Assembly (NCBI RefSeq): GCF_009753715.1
Contig: NZ_WQMS01000020.1
Span: 140,654-204,653, forward strand
DNA length: 64,000 nt
Origin: Sphingomonas horti
Lineage (GTDB): Bacteria; Pseudomonadota; Alphaproteobacteria; Sphingomonadales; Sphingomonadaceae
Direction of reading: 5' to 3'
This document shows, piece by piece, positions 16,272 through 25,875 of this stretch. Below the pieces are notes generated by a model. That model had not been told where the DNA came from. It did no database searches and worked only from the letters and a program-made list of their open reading frames with translations. Position numbers and translations under genes: made by a program. Every line of letters starts with the position of its first letter. Within the stretch, counting starts at the first letter, position 1.

Positions 16272-18194
16272 ATGCGCCTGCTCATCCGTTCCGCCGCCGT
16301 CGCCGCGCTGCTGTGCTCCACCGCAGCGCTCGCGCAGCGCACGACCGACAATGCGACCACGCAGTCGCGCGACGCCTTCGGCAAGCGCGTCGGCGACGAG
16401 CAGATCGGCATCTACAACCCGTTCGACGTGCGCGGTTTCTCCGCCGTCGATGCCGGCAATACCCGCATCGAAGGCCTGTATTTCCAGCAGCAGTCGAACC
16501 CCACCGACCGGCTGATCGAAGGGTCGACGATGCGCGTCGGCATCTCGGCCCAGGGCTATCCGTTCCCGGCGCCGACCGGCATCGCCGATTATTCGCTGCG
16601 GAAGCCGGGCGACAGGACGATCGCAAGCGTGGTGCTGCGCTACGGCCCGTTCGACGCCCAGGTCGGCCAGCTCGATGTCGGCCTGCCGATCGTCGACAAG
16701 CGTTTAGGCGTGCAGGCCGGCATCGCCTATTACAACGACAACCAGCATTTCGGCGGCACGCCGCAATATCTCTCGCTCGGCGCGACGACGGTGTGGAAGC
16801 CGGTCGACGGCGTCGAGATCATTCCCTTCTGGAGCTCGATTCACACCAACTCGCAGGAAGCGCAGACTTTGGTGTTTGTGCCGAAGGATGCGACTTACCT
16901 GCCGCCACGGGTCAAGCGCGGAGTCTTCGCCGGCCAGCCCTGGGCAACCTATGAGGGCATCAACTGGAACACCGGCCTGATCGCGAAGGCATCTCTGACA
17001 GGTTTCGACGTGGCCGCGGGCGCGTTCCGCTCGGTCAGCCACGACGCGCAGAACGCAGTCGATCTGCTGTTCGACGTCAGCCCCGACGGGGACGCGGCCG
17101 ACCGCCACGTCTTCATCGATCGCGGCAACCGCTTCGGTGCCACGTCGGGCGAGTTTCGCGTCTCGCGTGATTTCGACGAAGGCGATCGCCGCCACACGAT
17201 CATCGCGACGGTCCGCGGGCGCGACCAGAAACGGCTCTATGGCGGCTCTGCGGACGTTGCGCTCGGCCCGACAGTCTGGGGAGAGGTGGACTACCGACCG
17301 CTGCCCGATCTCGTGTTCGGGCAGAAATCGCGCGACCATGTCCGCCAGGTCACGGCCGGCCTGGGCTACCAGCTGAAATGGCTGAAGGTGGGCGAGTTCG
17401 GCGTCGGCCTGCAGAAGACCGACTATAAGAAGGACGTGATCACGCCTCAAGGGCGGCTGCCGGAATCGAAGTCCTCGCCCTGGCTACTGAACGCGAACGC
17501 GGCGATCGAGCTGACCGACGCTGTCGTTATCTATGGCAGCTATGCGCGCGGGCTGGAGGAGAGCCCGGTCGCGCCCGATCGCGCCGTCAACCGCGACGAG
17601 GCGCCGCCCGCTTTCAAGACCGAGCAGAAGGACGCCGGCATTCGCTGGGCGATCGCGCCCGATCTGTCGGCGATCGCCGGGTTGTTCGAAATCACCAAGC
17701 CCTATTTCAACCTGGATTCGGCCGCTCGCTTCCGGCAGCTCGGGCAGTTGCGCCACCGCGGCGTCGAGCTCTCGCTCGCCGGCCGGATCGCGCAGGGGCT
17801 GAACATCGTCGCCGGCACGGTCTTCCTGGACGCCGAAGTGACCGGAGAGCTGGTCGATTCGGGCGTGATCGGCGGCAAGCCGGTCGGCGCGATCGAGCGG
17901 CACAGCATCCTGAGCGTCGATTACCGCTTCCCGGACAGTCCCTTTTCGATCGACGCCTTCGCTGAGGAAACAGGCGACCGGGTCGCGAACGTCGCCAACA
18001 CGCTGGTGGTGCCGCCGCGCGCGGTGCTGGCGGTCGGCGGCCGCTACCGCTTCAAGATCGGCAAGTCGAACGCGCTGATCCGTGCCCAGGTCGGCAACGT
18101 GTTCAACAATTACGGCTATGGCGTCGGCGGCAGCGGCTTCTTCGTGTACAACCTGCCGCGCCGGCTGAGCGTCACGCTGACCACCGACATCTAG
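16272..18194 (+). CDS. TonB-dependent outer membrane receptor (siderophore-receptor type)
   Basis: 640 aa, start ATG 16272-16274 with signal peptide MRLLIRSAAVAALLCSTAALA. The plug region is compact: NPFDVRGFSAVDAGNTRIEGLYF resembles the plug's late half, with no obvious TonB box. The rest is a beta-barrel with alternating strands, e.g. WGEVDYRPLP and a final NLPRRLSVTLTTDI. The ligand is unknown; barrel phrases resemble ferrisiderophore receptors. There is no adjacent regulator or inner-membrane transporter. The short plug is somewhat unusual and may mean that the receptor has diverged from the standard form. Confidence 0.85.
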   Translation: MRLLIRSAAVAALLCSTAALAQRTTDNATTQSRDAFGKRVGDEQIGIYNPFDVRGFSAVDAGNTRIEGLYFQQQSNPTDRLIEGSTMRVGISAQGYPFPAPTGIADYSLRKPGDRTIASVVLRYGPFDAQVGQLDVGLPIVDKRLGVQAGIAYYNDNQHFGGTPQYLSLGATTVWKPVDGVEIIPFWSSIHTNSQEAQTLVFVPKDATYLPPRVKRGVFAGQPWATYEGINWNTGLIAKASLTGFDVAAGAFRSVSHDAQNAVDLLFDVSPDGDAADRHVFIDRGNRFGATSGEFRVSRDFDEGDRRHTIIATVRGRDQKRLYGGSADVALGPTVWGEVDYRPLPDLVFGQKSRDHVRQVTAGLGYQLKWLKVGEFGVGLQKTDYKKDVITPQGRLPESKSSPWLLNANAAIELTDAVVIYGSYARGLEESPVAPDRAVNRDEAPPAFKTEQKDAGIRWAIAPDLSAIAGLFEITKPYFNLDSAARFRQLGQLRHRGVELSLAGRIAQGLNIVAGTVFLDAEVTGELVDSGVIGGKPVGAIERHSILSVDYRFPDSPFSIDAFAEETGDRVANVANTLVVPPRAVLAVGGRYRFKIGKSNALIRAQVGNVFNNYGYGVGGSGFFVYNLPRRLSVTLTTDI

Positions 18195-18318
18195 CGCCCC
18201 ACCCGCCTTCAGGTTTGCACGGCCGCCTGCGATTCCGCTCGTTCCTCACTTGCGTCAAAGATTGCGCGTCTCCGCGATGACGTTAAGGTCGGCGGTTCAG
18301 CGGACCGGGAGGGGCGAT

Positions 18319-20430
18319 ATGCGGACGATGCACGCTTGGATGGCGCCGTTTTGCGCGCTGCTGCTGGTGCTGGCTCCCGATGCCGCGGCGGCGCCCGATC
18401 CAGCCTTGCCCGGGCTTGAGCAGAGCCTCGCCTTTCCGTTCGTCGGCGACCTGACAGCGTCGAAAGAGGGCGAGAGCATCGCCTGGGTCGGCCGCCAGAA
18501 CGGCGTGCGCAACATCTGGGTGGCGAGCGGGGCCGACTTCCATCCGCGGCAGGTCACCGATTCGCGGGACGATGATGGGCAGGAGCTCACATCGCTCGCC
18601 TTCTCGCCCGACGGGCGCCGGATCGCCTGGGTGCGCGGCGGCGATCACGACTCCAATTGGGAAGCCGAAGGGCATCTCCAGCCCAATCCGGCCAGCGGGG
18701 TCGAGCAGCCGCATCTGACCGTCTGGACCGCCGAGGTCGCCGGCGGCGCGCCGCGCGAAGTCGCCGAGGGTGACGCGCCGGCGGTCACCGACAGCGGCCG
18801 CATCGCGTTCGTGCGCGAGGGCAAGGTCTGGATCGCCGAGCCCGGCGCGAAGCCCGAACGGCTGTTCTTCGATCGCGGCGACGTCGGCGACCTCGCCTGG
18901 TCCCCGGACGGGCGGCGCCTGGCGTTCGTTTCCGACCGCGGCGATCATTCCTTTGTCGGCATCTACAGCGGCAAGGACCGGCCGATCCTGTGGCTGGCCC
19001 CATCGACCGGACGCGACGACAATCTGGTCTGGTCGCCCGACGGCAGGCGGATCGCCTTCACGAGGCGTCCAGGCAGCGGCGGCGCCCCCCAGCCGCTGCT
19101 GGAGGAAGTGAAGCAGCCCTGGTCGATCTGGGTCGCGGACGCGCAGACCGGCGACGGTGCGGCGGTCTGGCGGAGCCCCGACACGATGGAAGGCTCATAC
19201 ACGTCGGCGCCGGATGGACCGGTGCTGCGCTGGGCGGCGGGCGACCGCCTGACCTTCCGCGCGGAAATGGATGGGTGGCCGCACCTCTACTCGGTGCCTG
19301 CGACGGGCGGCGCGGCAATGCTGCTGACGCCGGGCGACTATATGGTCGAGCATGTGGCGCTGAGCGGCGACGGCAAGTGGCTGCTCTACAGCGCCAATAG
19401 CGGGCGGGCCGCGGGCGACCATGACCGGCGGCACATCTTCCGGGTGCCGGTCGACCGCGCGGCGCCGGAGGCGCTGAGTGCCGGCGAAGGGCTGGAATGG
19501 ACGCCGGTGCCGGCGGGCGACGGCATCGCCTTCGTCTCGGCAACCGCCAAGCGGCCGCCGGCGCTGCACTGGATCGGCGCCGACCGGCGCGGGGAACGCG
19601 CGCTTGGGGCGTCGCCCATTTACGCGACCGATAGCCTGGTGGTGCCGAAGCCTGTCACGTTCCGCGCGGGCGACGGGCTGCTGATCCACGGCCAGCTGTT
19701 CGACGCGCCCGGCGGCAAGGCGAAGAAGCCGGCGCTGATCTTCGTGCATGGCGGGCCGCCGCGGCAGATGCTGCTCGGCTGGTCCTATATGTATTATTAT
19801 TCACATGCCTATGCGATGAACCAGTATCTGGCCTCGCGCGGCTTTGCCGTGCTGTCGGTCAATTACCGGCTGGGCATCGGCTATGGCCGGGCCTTCCATC
19901 ATCCGAAGGATGCGGGAGCGCGCGGCGCTTCCGAATATCGCGACGTGATCGCCGCCGCGCGGTTCCTGCAGGGCCTGCCGCAGGTCGATGGCGGCCGGAT
20001 CGGTATCTGGGGCGGCTCCTATGGCGGCTATCTGACCGCGCTCGCGCTCGCCCGCGACAGCGATACCTTCAAGGCCGGTGTCGATTTCCACGGCGTCCAC
20101 GACATGTCACGCACGCTTTACGAACGCCGGGGACCGCCGAAACGCTACGAGCAGGGCGACTGGGATGCGGCGCTGAAGACCGCCTTCACCAGCTCGCCGG
20201 TCGCCGACGTCGCGACCTGGCGCTCGCCGGTGCTGCTGATCCACGGCGACGACGACCGCAATGTCCGCTTCAGCCAGACGGTCGATCTGGCCCGGCGGCT
20301 CGACGAGCAAGGCGTGCGGTATGAGGAGCTGGTGTTCCCCAATGAGATCCACGATTTCCTGCGCCACCAGGACTGGCTGAAGGCGGATCAGGCGACGGTA
20401 CGGTTCCTGGAGCGCGAGCTGAGGCCGTAG
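18319..20430 (+). CDS. S9 family prolyl oligopeptidase
   Basis: 703 aa, start ATG 18319-18321 with GGGAGGGG just upstream; signal peptide MHAWMAPFCALLLVLAPDAAA. The N-terminal half is a WD40-like/TolB-like beta-propeller with repeated FSPDGRRIAW and SPDGRRLAF blades. The C-terminal catalytic domain has IFVHGGPPRQM, the serine elbow GGSYGGY, the acid HGDDDRNV and the base His in NEIHDFL. It should hydrolyse short peptides in the periplasm or outside. Its last 43 bases overlap the 3' end of the convergent monooxygenase gene. Confidence 0.92.
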   Translation: MRTMHAWMAPFCALLLVLAPDAAAAPDPALPGLEQSLAFPFVGDLTASKEGESIAWVGRQNGVRNIWVASGADFHPRQVTDSRDDDGQELTSLAFSPDGRRIAWVRGGDHDSNWEAEGHLQPNPASGVEQPHLTVWTAEVAGGAPREVAEGDAPAVTDSGRIAFVREGKVWIAEPGAKPERLFFDRGDVGDLAWSPDGRRLAFVSDRGDHSFVGIYSGKDRPILWLAPSTGRDDNLVWSPDGRRIAFTRRPGSGGAPQPLLEEVKQPWSIWVADAQTGDGAAVWRSPDTMEGSYTSAPDGPVLRWAAGDRLTFRAEMDGWPHLYSVPATGGAAMLLTPGDYMVEHVALSGDGKWLLYSANSGRAAGDHDRRHIFRVPVDRAAPEALSAGEGLEWTPVPAGDGIAFVSATAKRPPALHWIGADRRGERALGASPIYATDSLVVPKPVTFRAGDGLLIHGQLFDAPGGKAKKPALIFVHGGPPRQMLLGWSYMYYYSHAYAMNQYLASRGFAVLSVNYRLGIGYGRAFHHPKDAGARGASEYRDVIAAARFLQGLPQVDGGRIGIWGGSYGGYLTALALARDSDTFKAGVDFHGVHDMSRTLYERRGPPKRYEQGDWDAALKTAFTSSPVADVATWRSPVLLIHGDDDRNVRFSQTVDLARRLDEQGVRYEELVFPNEIHDFLRHQDWLKADQATVRFLERELRP

Positions 20431-21914
20431 TCGCTCCCGCCGCCGTACGCGAACTCGGCGCCGTCCAAGTCGATCGCCGGGATTTCGGCCGCTTCGCGCC
20501 AGTAATCCTGGTTGTGCATCCATTCGGGCTTGTCGCCGCGGCGGGGCATCAAATGCATGCCGCGCATCAGATAGCCGGGATTGAAATTCTCCGGGTCGAT
20601 CCAGTCGCGCAGCTCCATGTCCGCGTCTTCGGGGCGCAGGCGGACCTCGACCCGCTCCGCGCCGATCTCGTGCATATGATTGAGCAAGCGGCAGACGAAA
20701 TCGCCCAGCAGGTCGACGCGGAGCGTCCAGCTCGCGCGGAAATAGCCCATCACCCAGGCGAGATTGGGCACGCCGGTGAACATCATGCCGCGATAGTTCA
20801 CCGTCTTTGACCAATCGACCGGCGCGCCGTCCACCGCGAAGGCAATGTCGCCCATCATGCAGAGGTCGAAGCCGGTCGCGGTGATGATCACGTCGGCCGG
20901 CAATTCCTCGCCCGATTTCAGGCGGATGCCGCCGTGCGTGAAGCGGTCGATCTCGTCCGTCACGACCGAGGCCTTGCCGTCGCGGATCGCGGCCAGCAGG
21001 TCGCCGTCGGGAATGAAGGCGATGCGCTGCTGCCACGGGCGATATCGCGGGTTGAAATGCCGCTGCACCTGATCCTCGGGCAGGAAAGCGCGCACGCCTT
21101 CCAGCAGCTCGTGGCGCAGCGTCTCCGGCTCCTCGAACGAGCGGCGGTTGAGCTCGCTCAGCTGGTGCAGCACCGCGCGGCGCGCGATCTCGTGAATCCA
21201 GCTTTCGTCGATCTGCAGCACCTTCAGCGTCTCGACCAGCTCGTTGATGTTGCGCCCGGGAATGAAGAAGGTCGGCGAGCGCTGCAGCAGGGTCACGTGC
21301 GCGCAATCCCCGGCGATGTTCGGGATCAAGGTCGCCGCGGTCGCGCCGGAGCCGATGCAGACGACACGCTTGCCTTTCAGCGCGAGATCGTCGGGCCAGG
21401 TCTGCGGATGGACGATGCGGCCCTGAAACTCGGCCATGCCGGGCCATTCGGGCGTGTAGCCCTTCGAATGGCGATAATAACCCTGGCACATCCAGAGGAA
21501 GCCGGCGGTGAAGGTCAGCCGCTCGCCGGTATCGAGGCGCTCCACGTCCAAGGTCCAGAGATTGTCGGTGCTCGACCAGTCCGCCGCGAGGATGCGGTGG
21601 CGGTAGCGGATATGGGCTGCGAGCCCGTTCTCCGTGATCACCTCGCCCATGTAATGGAGAATCTCTTCCGCGGTGGCGATCGGGTTGCCGACCCATGGTT
21701 TGAAGCGATAGCCGAAGGTGTAAAGGTCGCTGTCCGACCGGATGCCGGGATATTTGTGCGTGATCCAGGTGCCGCCGAAGCTCTGCTGCTCCTCAAGCAC
21801 CAGGAAGCTGCGGTCCGGGCATTGGTCGCTGAGGTGATAGGCTGCCCCGATGCCGGAAATGCCGGCGCCGACCACAATCACGTCGACATGGGTGACTTGA
21901 TCGCCTCTCGCCAT
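20388..21914 (-). CDS. Flavin-containing monooxygenase, Baeyer-Villiger type
   Basis: 508 aa, start ATG 21912-21914 (MARGDQVTHVDV) with GGAG upstream; ATGs at 21932 and 21938 are alternatives. The FAD Rossmann motif VVGAGISG is near residue 15 and the NADPH-binding motif CIGSGATA lies mid-protein. Between them is FQGRIVHPQTWP, which matches the type I Baeyer-Villiger fingerprint FxGxxxHxxxWP. The enzyme inserts oxygen next to a ketone or oxidises a heteroatom using NADPH and O2; substrate unknown. It is cytoplasmic, divergent from the formaldehyde operon, and converges on the S9 peptidase with overlapping 3' ends. Confidence 0.9.
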   Translation of the reverse strand: MARGDQVTHVDVIVVGAGISGIGAAYHLSDQCPDRSFLVLEEQQSFGGTWITHKYPGIRSDSDLYTFGYRFKPWVGNPIATAEEILHYMGEVITENGLAAHIRYRHRILAADWSSTDNLWTLDVERLDTGERLTFTAGFLWMCQGYYRHSKGYTPEWPGMAEFQGRIVHPQTWPDDLALKGKRVVCIGSGATAATLIPNIAGDCAHVTLLQRSPTFFIPGRNINELVETLKVLQIDESWIHEIARRAVLHQLSELNRRSFEEPETLRHELLEGVRAFLPEDQVQRHFNPRYRPWQQRIAFIPDGDLLAAIRDGKASVVTDEIDRFTHGGIRLKSGEELPADVIITATGFDLCMMGDIAFAVDGAPVDWSKTVNYRGMMFTGVPNLAWVMGYFRASWTLRVDLLGDFVCRLLNHMHEIGAERVEVRLRPEDADMELRDWIDPENFNPGYLMRGMHLMPRRGDKPEWMHNQDYWREAAEIPAIDLDGAEFAYGGGSDYGLSSRSRNRTVA

Positions 21915-22004
21915 CGCCTCCGACTCCTTCATCCGCATAGTGCCGCGCGGCGCGTCCGATTCAACCCCGTTGCGCTTCGCCGCCTGACCCTGCATTGGGC
22001 GCGG

Positions 22005-22607
22005 GTGAGCGGCCCCGTGAACGACTGGCTGAATTTCGTGCAGCGTATGGCGCGCAATCCGCGCGCGATCGGTGCGATCAGCCCGGCGAGCGCCGCCCTG
22101 GCCGAAGCGATGGCCGCGCAGGTCGACTTCTCGCTGCCCGGCCGCGTGCTGGAGCTTGGGCCCGGCACCGGCGCCGTTACTAAGGCGCTGGTTCGCCGTG
22201 GCATGGGCTCCGACAGCGTCGTCGCGATCGAGGCGGACGCGACCTTCGCGCGGCTGCTGCGGGCGCGGTTTCCCGGCCTGGAGGTCATAGAGGGCGACGC
22301 GACCGATGCGCGCCGGCTGCAGCGGCTGGGGCCCTTCAGCGCAATCATCTCCAGCCTGCCATTGCTCAATTTCCCCAATCACGAGCGCGTCTCGCTGGTG
22401 CGTGAGCTGCTGCGGCTGGTGCCGCCGGGCGCGCCCTTCGTGCAGTACAGCTATGGCGTGAAGCCGCCGCTGCCGCGCTCGGCCGACGTTCGAATAACGT
22501 TGGCCGCAAAGGTGTGGCGCAACGTGCCGCCGGCGCGAATCTGGGTGTTCCAGGCTGCGGGCGCGGAAATGCCCGCGGCCCAGCGAGTGTGGGAGAATGT
22601 CGGATGA
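22005..22607 (+). CDS. Class I SAM-dependent methyltransferase (phospholipid N-methyltransferase-like)
   Basis: About 200 aa from GTG 22005-22007 ([11 protein letters not shown]); a GTG four codons later is possible. [20 protein letters not shown] then motif [14 protein letters not shown] and SSLPLLNF match PmtA/rRNA-dimethylase-like methyltransferases, which in alphaproteobacteria often methylate phosphatidylethanolamine. No transmembrane segment is seen; such enzymes are peripheral at the inner membrane. Its stop overlaps the class III ADH start by four bases, so it is the first gene of the formaldehyde-detoxification unit, an unexpected pairing. Longer in-frame extension upstream is shadow sequence. 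Confidence 0.8.
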   Translation: MSGPVNDWLNFVQRMARNPRAIGAISPASAALAEAMAAQVDFSLPGRVLELGPGTGAVTKALVRRGMGSDSVVAIEADATFARLLRARFPGLEVIEGDATDARRLQRLGPFSAIISSLPLLNFPNHERVSLVRELLRLVPPGAPFVQYSYGVKPPLPRSADVRITLAAKVWRNVPPARIWVFQAAGAEMPAAQRVWENVG

Positions 22608-23716
22608 AGACGCGCGCAGCAGTCGCGTTCGCGGCCAAGCAGCCGCTGGAGATCGTCGAGCTGGACCTGGAAGGTCCCAAGGCCGGCGAAGTGCTGGTGG
22701 AGATCATGGCGACCGGCATCTGCCACACCGATGCCTATACGCTGAACGGCTTCGACAGCGAGGGGATCTTCCCGTCGATCCTGGGCCATGAAGGCGCCGG
22801 CATCGTGCGGGAGGTGGGCGCCGGCGTCACGTCGGTGAAGCCGGGCGACCACGTCATCCCGCTCTACACGCCCGAGTGCCGCCAGTGTAAGTCGTGCCTG
22901 TCGGGCAAGACCAATCTCTGCACCGCGATCCGCGCGACGCAGGGCAAAGGCCTGATGCCGGACGGCACCAGCCGCTTTTCCTACAAGGGCCAGACGATCT
23001 ACCATTATATGGGCTGCTCGACCTTTTCGAACTTCACGGTGCTGCCCGAGATCGCGGTCGCGAAGATCCGCGAGGACGCGCCGTTCAAGACGAGCTGCTA
23101 TATCGGCTGCGGCGTCACCACTGGCGTCGGCGCCGTGGTCAACGCCGCCAAGGTGCAGGTCGGCGACAATGTCGTCGTGTTCGGCCTGGGCGGGATCGGC
23201 CTGAACGTCATCCAGGGCGCGAAGCTTGCCGGCGCCGGCCGGATCATCGGCATCGACATCAATCCCGACCGGGAGGAGTGGGGCCGCAGGTTCGGCATGA
23301 CCGACTTCCTGAACACCAAGGGCATCTCGCGCGACGCGATCGTCGCCAAGGTGGTCGAGCTGACGGACGGCGGCGCGGACTACAGCTTCGATGCGACCGG
23401 CAATACCGAGGTGATGCGCACCGCGCTCGAATGCTGCCACCGCGGCTGGGGCACCTCGATCATCATCGGCGTGGCCGAGGCCGGCAAGGAGATCAGCACT
23501 CGCCCGTTCCAGCTCGTGACCGGCCGAAACTGGCGCGGCACCGCGTTCGGCGGCGCCCGGGGCCGCACCGACGTGCCGAAGATCGTCGACTGGTATATGG
23601 AGGGCAAGATCGCGATCGACCCGATGATCACGCACGTGCTCTCGCTCGACGAGATCAACAAGGGATTCGACCTGATGCATGCCGGGGAGAGCATCCGGAG
23701 CGTGGTGGTTTACTGA
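22604..23716 (+). CDS. frmA: S-(hydroxymethyl)glutathione dehydrogenase / class III alcohol dehydrogenase
   Basis: 370 aa. Zinc-dependent medium-chain dehydrogenase oxidising S-hydroxymethylglutathione to S-formylglutathione with NAD+. The catalytic zinc ligands are in [10 protein letters not shown] and GHEGAGIV, the structural zinc cysteines in [15 protein letters not shown], and the NAD-binding motif in FGLGGIGLN. The [10 protein letters not shown] segment is typical of class III enzymes. The start ATG overlaps the methyltransferase stop; a VOC protein and S-formylglutathione hydrolase follow closely, so formaldehyde is taken to formate by one operon. No FrmR-type repressor is adjacent. Confidence 0.95.
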   Translation: MKTRAAVAFAAKQPLEIVELDLEGPKAGEVLVEIMATGICHTDAYTLNGFDSEGIFPSILGHEGAGIVREVGAGVTSVKPGDHVIPLYTPECRQCKSCLSGKTNLCTAIRATQGKGLMPDGTSRFSYKGQTIYHYMGCSTFSNFTVLPEIAVAKIREDAPFKTSCYIGCGVTTGVGAVVNAAKVQVGDNVVVFGLGGIGLNVIQGAKLAGAGRIIGIDINPDREEWGRRFGMTDFLNTKGISRDAIVAKVVELTDGGADYSFDATGNTEVMRTALECCHRGWGTSIIIGVAEAGKEISTRPFQLVTGRNWRGTAFGGARGRTDVPKIVDWYMEGKIAIDPMITHVLSLDEINKGFDLMHAGESIRSVVVY

Positions 23717-23730
23717 AAGGGAGGCAGCAG

Positions 23731-24114
23731 ATGTTCAGCCATATGATGGTCGGATCGAACGATATCGCGCGTTCGAAGAAATTCTACGACAGCCTGTTCG
23801 GCGCGGTCGGCGGCAAGCCTGGCTTGCAGGACGAGAAGGGCCGGCTGATGTACATGCACAATGGCGGCATCTTCATGGTGACCAAGCCGATCGACGGCCA
23901 GCCGGCCACGCACGCCAATGGCGCGACCATCGGCTTCGCGATGGAGAATCCGGCACAGGCCGACGCCTGGCACAAGGCGGGCCTTGAAGCGGGCGGCACC
24001 GCGTGCGAGGACCCGCCGGGCGTGCGCGAGGGATCGGCGATGAAGCTCTATCTCGCCTATCTGCGGGATCCCGACGGCAACAAGCTCTGCGCGCTGCACC
24101 GGATGCCGGGCTGA
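23731..24114 (+). CDS. VOC family (glyoxalase-fold) protein
   Basis: 127 aa, one vicinal-oxygen-chelate module pair: FSHMMVGSNDIARSKKFYDSLFG at the start and YLRDPDGNKLCALHRM at the end. A GGGAGG ribosome-binding site precedes ATG 23731-23733. The function is unknown, but a VOC protein of this kind recurs between class III ADH and S-formylglutathione hydrolase genes, which suggests a role with glutathione adducts. It is cytoplasmic and starts 14 bp after the ADH stop. Confidence 0.85.
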   Translation: MFSHMMVGSNDIARSKKFYDSLFGAVGGKPGLQDEKGRLMYMHNGGIFMVTKPIDGQPATHANGATIGFAMENPAQADAWHKAGLEAGGTACEDPPGVREGSAMKLYLAYLRDPDGNKLCALHRMPG

Positions 24115-24119
24115 CCGGG

Positions 24120-24953
24120 GTGGAGACGGTCTCGTCCTGGCGCAGCCATCACGGCACCCAGGGCGTCTACAGCCACGGATCGGAGGCGACGGGGACGGAG
24201 ATGGTCTTCTCCGTCTTCGTTCCCGACCACGAGCCGGGCGCGCGGTTGCCGGTCGTCTGGTATCTGTCCGGCCTGACCTGCACCCACGCGAACGTCATGG
24301 AAAAGGGCGAGTATCGCGCCGCCTGCGCTGAGCTGGGCCTGATCTTCGTCGCGCCGGACACGAGCCCACGCGGCGAAGGCGTGGCCGACGATCCGGCCTA
24401 TGACATGGGGCAGGGCGCCGGCTTCTATGTCGACGCGACGGAGGCGCCCTGGGCCTCTCATTTCCGGATGCGGAGCTATGTCGAAGACGAGCTCCCGGCC
24501 GTGGTTGCGGCGCATTTCCCCGCCGACATGGACCGGCAGGCCATCACCGGCCATTCGATGGGTGGCCATGGCGCGCTGACGATCGGGTTGCGCAATCCGG
24601 AGCGGTTCCGCGGCGTCTCCGCCTTCGCGCCGATCGTCGCGCCCAGCCAGGTCCCGTGGGGCGAAAAGGCGCTCGCCGGTTATCTCGGCCGCGATCGCGC
24701 GAAGTGGCGCGACTATGACGCGGTCGCGCTGATCGAGGACGGCGCGCGTGTGCCCGAAATCCTGGTCGATCAAGGCGAGGCCGACGCGTTCCTGGCCGAG
24801 CAGCTTCGCCCGGCCCTGCTCCGGGGCGCGTGCGAGGCGGCGGGAATCGACCTGACGCTCCGGATGCAGCCCGGCTACGACCACAGCTACTACTTCATCT
24901 CGACGTTCATGGCCGACCATCTGCGCTGGCACGCGGAGCGGTTGCGCGGCTGA
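24120..24953 (+). CDS. fghA: S-formylglutathione hydrolase
   Basis: 277 aa from GTG 24120-24122 (VETVSSWRSHHGTQ), five bases after the VOC stop; the start agrees with the usual ~278-residue length of FrmB/FghA. It is an alpha/beta-fold esterase with YLSGLTCTHANV, the nucleophile elbow GHSMGGHGAL, an acid in LVDQGEAD and the base in GYDHSYYF. It converts S-formylglutathione to formate plus glutathione, completing detoxification begun by the class III ADH. Confidence 0.94.
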   Translation: METVSSWRSHHGTQGVYSHGSEATGTEMVFSVFVPDHEPGARLPVVWYLSGLTCTHANVMEKGEYRAACAELGLIFVAPDTSPRGEGVADDPAYDMGQGAGFYVDATEAPWASHFRMRSYVEDELPAVVAAHFPADMDRQAITGHSMGGHGALTIGLRNPERFRGVSAFAPIVAPSQVPWGEKALAGYLGRDRAKWRDYDAVALIEDGARVPEILVDQGEADAFLAEQLRPALLRGACEAAGIDLTLRMQPGYDHSYYFISTFMADHLRWHAERLRG

Positions 24954-24967
24954 CGGGTTGATGCGGG

Positions 24968-25792
24968 ATGACCGGACCAGCCGATTATGACGTGGCCGAG
25001 ATCATGGGCGGGCTCTACGGGCTTGGCATCATCGGCCTGAAGCATGCTTTCGCGCGCGATTGGGTCGAGCGGGTGGCCCAAGACATCTGGGCGATCTGGG
25101 ATGACGTGAAGGACGTGCCCGGCGGCGCGCTGCCGCGGGGGCCGGAGCGCTTCTATGTCGAGGTTCATCCGGAGCGCATCCGCGGCTTCCCCGATATCGC
25201 GATCCATCCCTGGTTCGTGGCGGTGTGCGAGGCGGTGCTGGGGCCGGACTACCGGATCGTCGAGGTCGGGTTCGATATCCCCTTCCCCGGCGCCGCCGAC
25301 CAGCCCTGGCACCGAGATTTCGCGGTGCCCGAGGCGACCACGAAAGGCAGACGGCTGAACTCGCTCGCCTTCAACCTGACCATGGTCGACACCCGGCCGG
25401 AACATGGCCCGTTCGAGATCGCGCCCGGCACGCAATGGGACCAGTTCGAAGGCTGCCCCAAGGGCATGTTCCCGCCGCGCGCGCTATGGCCGCGCTACAT
25501 CGCCCGGGCCGAGCAGAAACTGCCGCAGATGGGCGACATCTCGGCGCGATCGGCGCTGACCGTCCATCGCGGAACTGCCAACCGCTCGAACGAGCCGCGC
25601 CCGGTGCTGGTCGTCGGCGTCGACGCGCCGGACGCGATCAACGCTCATCACCACGACCTGCAGGTCACGCCGGCCTATCTCGATGCGCTGCCGCCATGCA
25701 TCCGCGATCACCTGACGTATCGTGTCGTCAAAAGGCTCGAGCCGATCATCCAGGCCCACACGATCCAAGGCCTGCTGGAGCCGGCTTACTAA
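24968..25792 (+). CDS. Phytanoyl-CoA dioxygenase (PhyH) family protein
   Basis: 274 aa Fe(II)/2-oxoglutarate-dependent oxygenase. The facial triad is visible as WHRDF (His-x-Asp) near residue 115 and VHRGTANRS (distal His, then Arg for 2-oxoglutarate) near residue 200. RLNSLAFNLTMVDT and HGPFEIAPGTQW are typical of the family. The substrate is unknown; bacterial members hydroxylate diverse small molecules. It starts 14 bp after fghA and may belong to the same transcript, though a link to formaldehyde chemistry (e.g. oxidative demethylation) is speculation. Confidence 0.82.
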   Translation: MTGPADYDVAEIMGGLYGLGIIGLKHAFARDWVERVAQDIWAIWDDVKDVPGGALPRGPERFYVEVHPERIRGFPDIAIHPWFVAVCEAVLGPDYRIVEVGFDIPFPGAADQPWHRDFAVPEATTKGRRLNSLAFNLTMVDTRPEHGPFEIAPGTQWDQFEGCPKGMFPPRALWPRYIARAEQKLPQMGDISARSALTVHRGTANRSNEPRPVLVVGVDAPDAINAHHHDLQVTPAYLDALPPCIRDHLTYRVVKRLEPIIQAHTIQGLLEPAY

Positions 25793-25797
25793 TCGGG

Positions 25798-25875
25798 TCG
25801 TCATCCCGGGCCTCATCCGGAATCCACCCGCCTTCCTGACGCAGATAGGCCCCGGCTCAAGGCCGGGGTGACGGA
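25798..25875. repeat. Palindromic repeat, second GTCATCCC family copy
   Basis: The outer arms TCGTCATCCCGGGCC and GGCCGGGGTGACGGA and the inner CCCCGGC-TCAA-GGCCGGGG hairpin match the element at 11994-12076 closely on the right half; the left half has diverged. It separates the convergent PhyH and GH43 genes, where it could terminate both. Confidence 0.78.

Noticed and set aside
20934..22004. Long in-frame N-terminal extension of the methyltransferase gene
   Set aside because: It lies antisense to the monooxygenase; homology begins only near NDWLNF, so the start is placed at GTG 22005.
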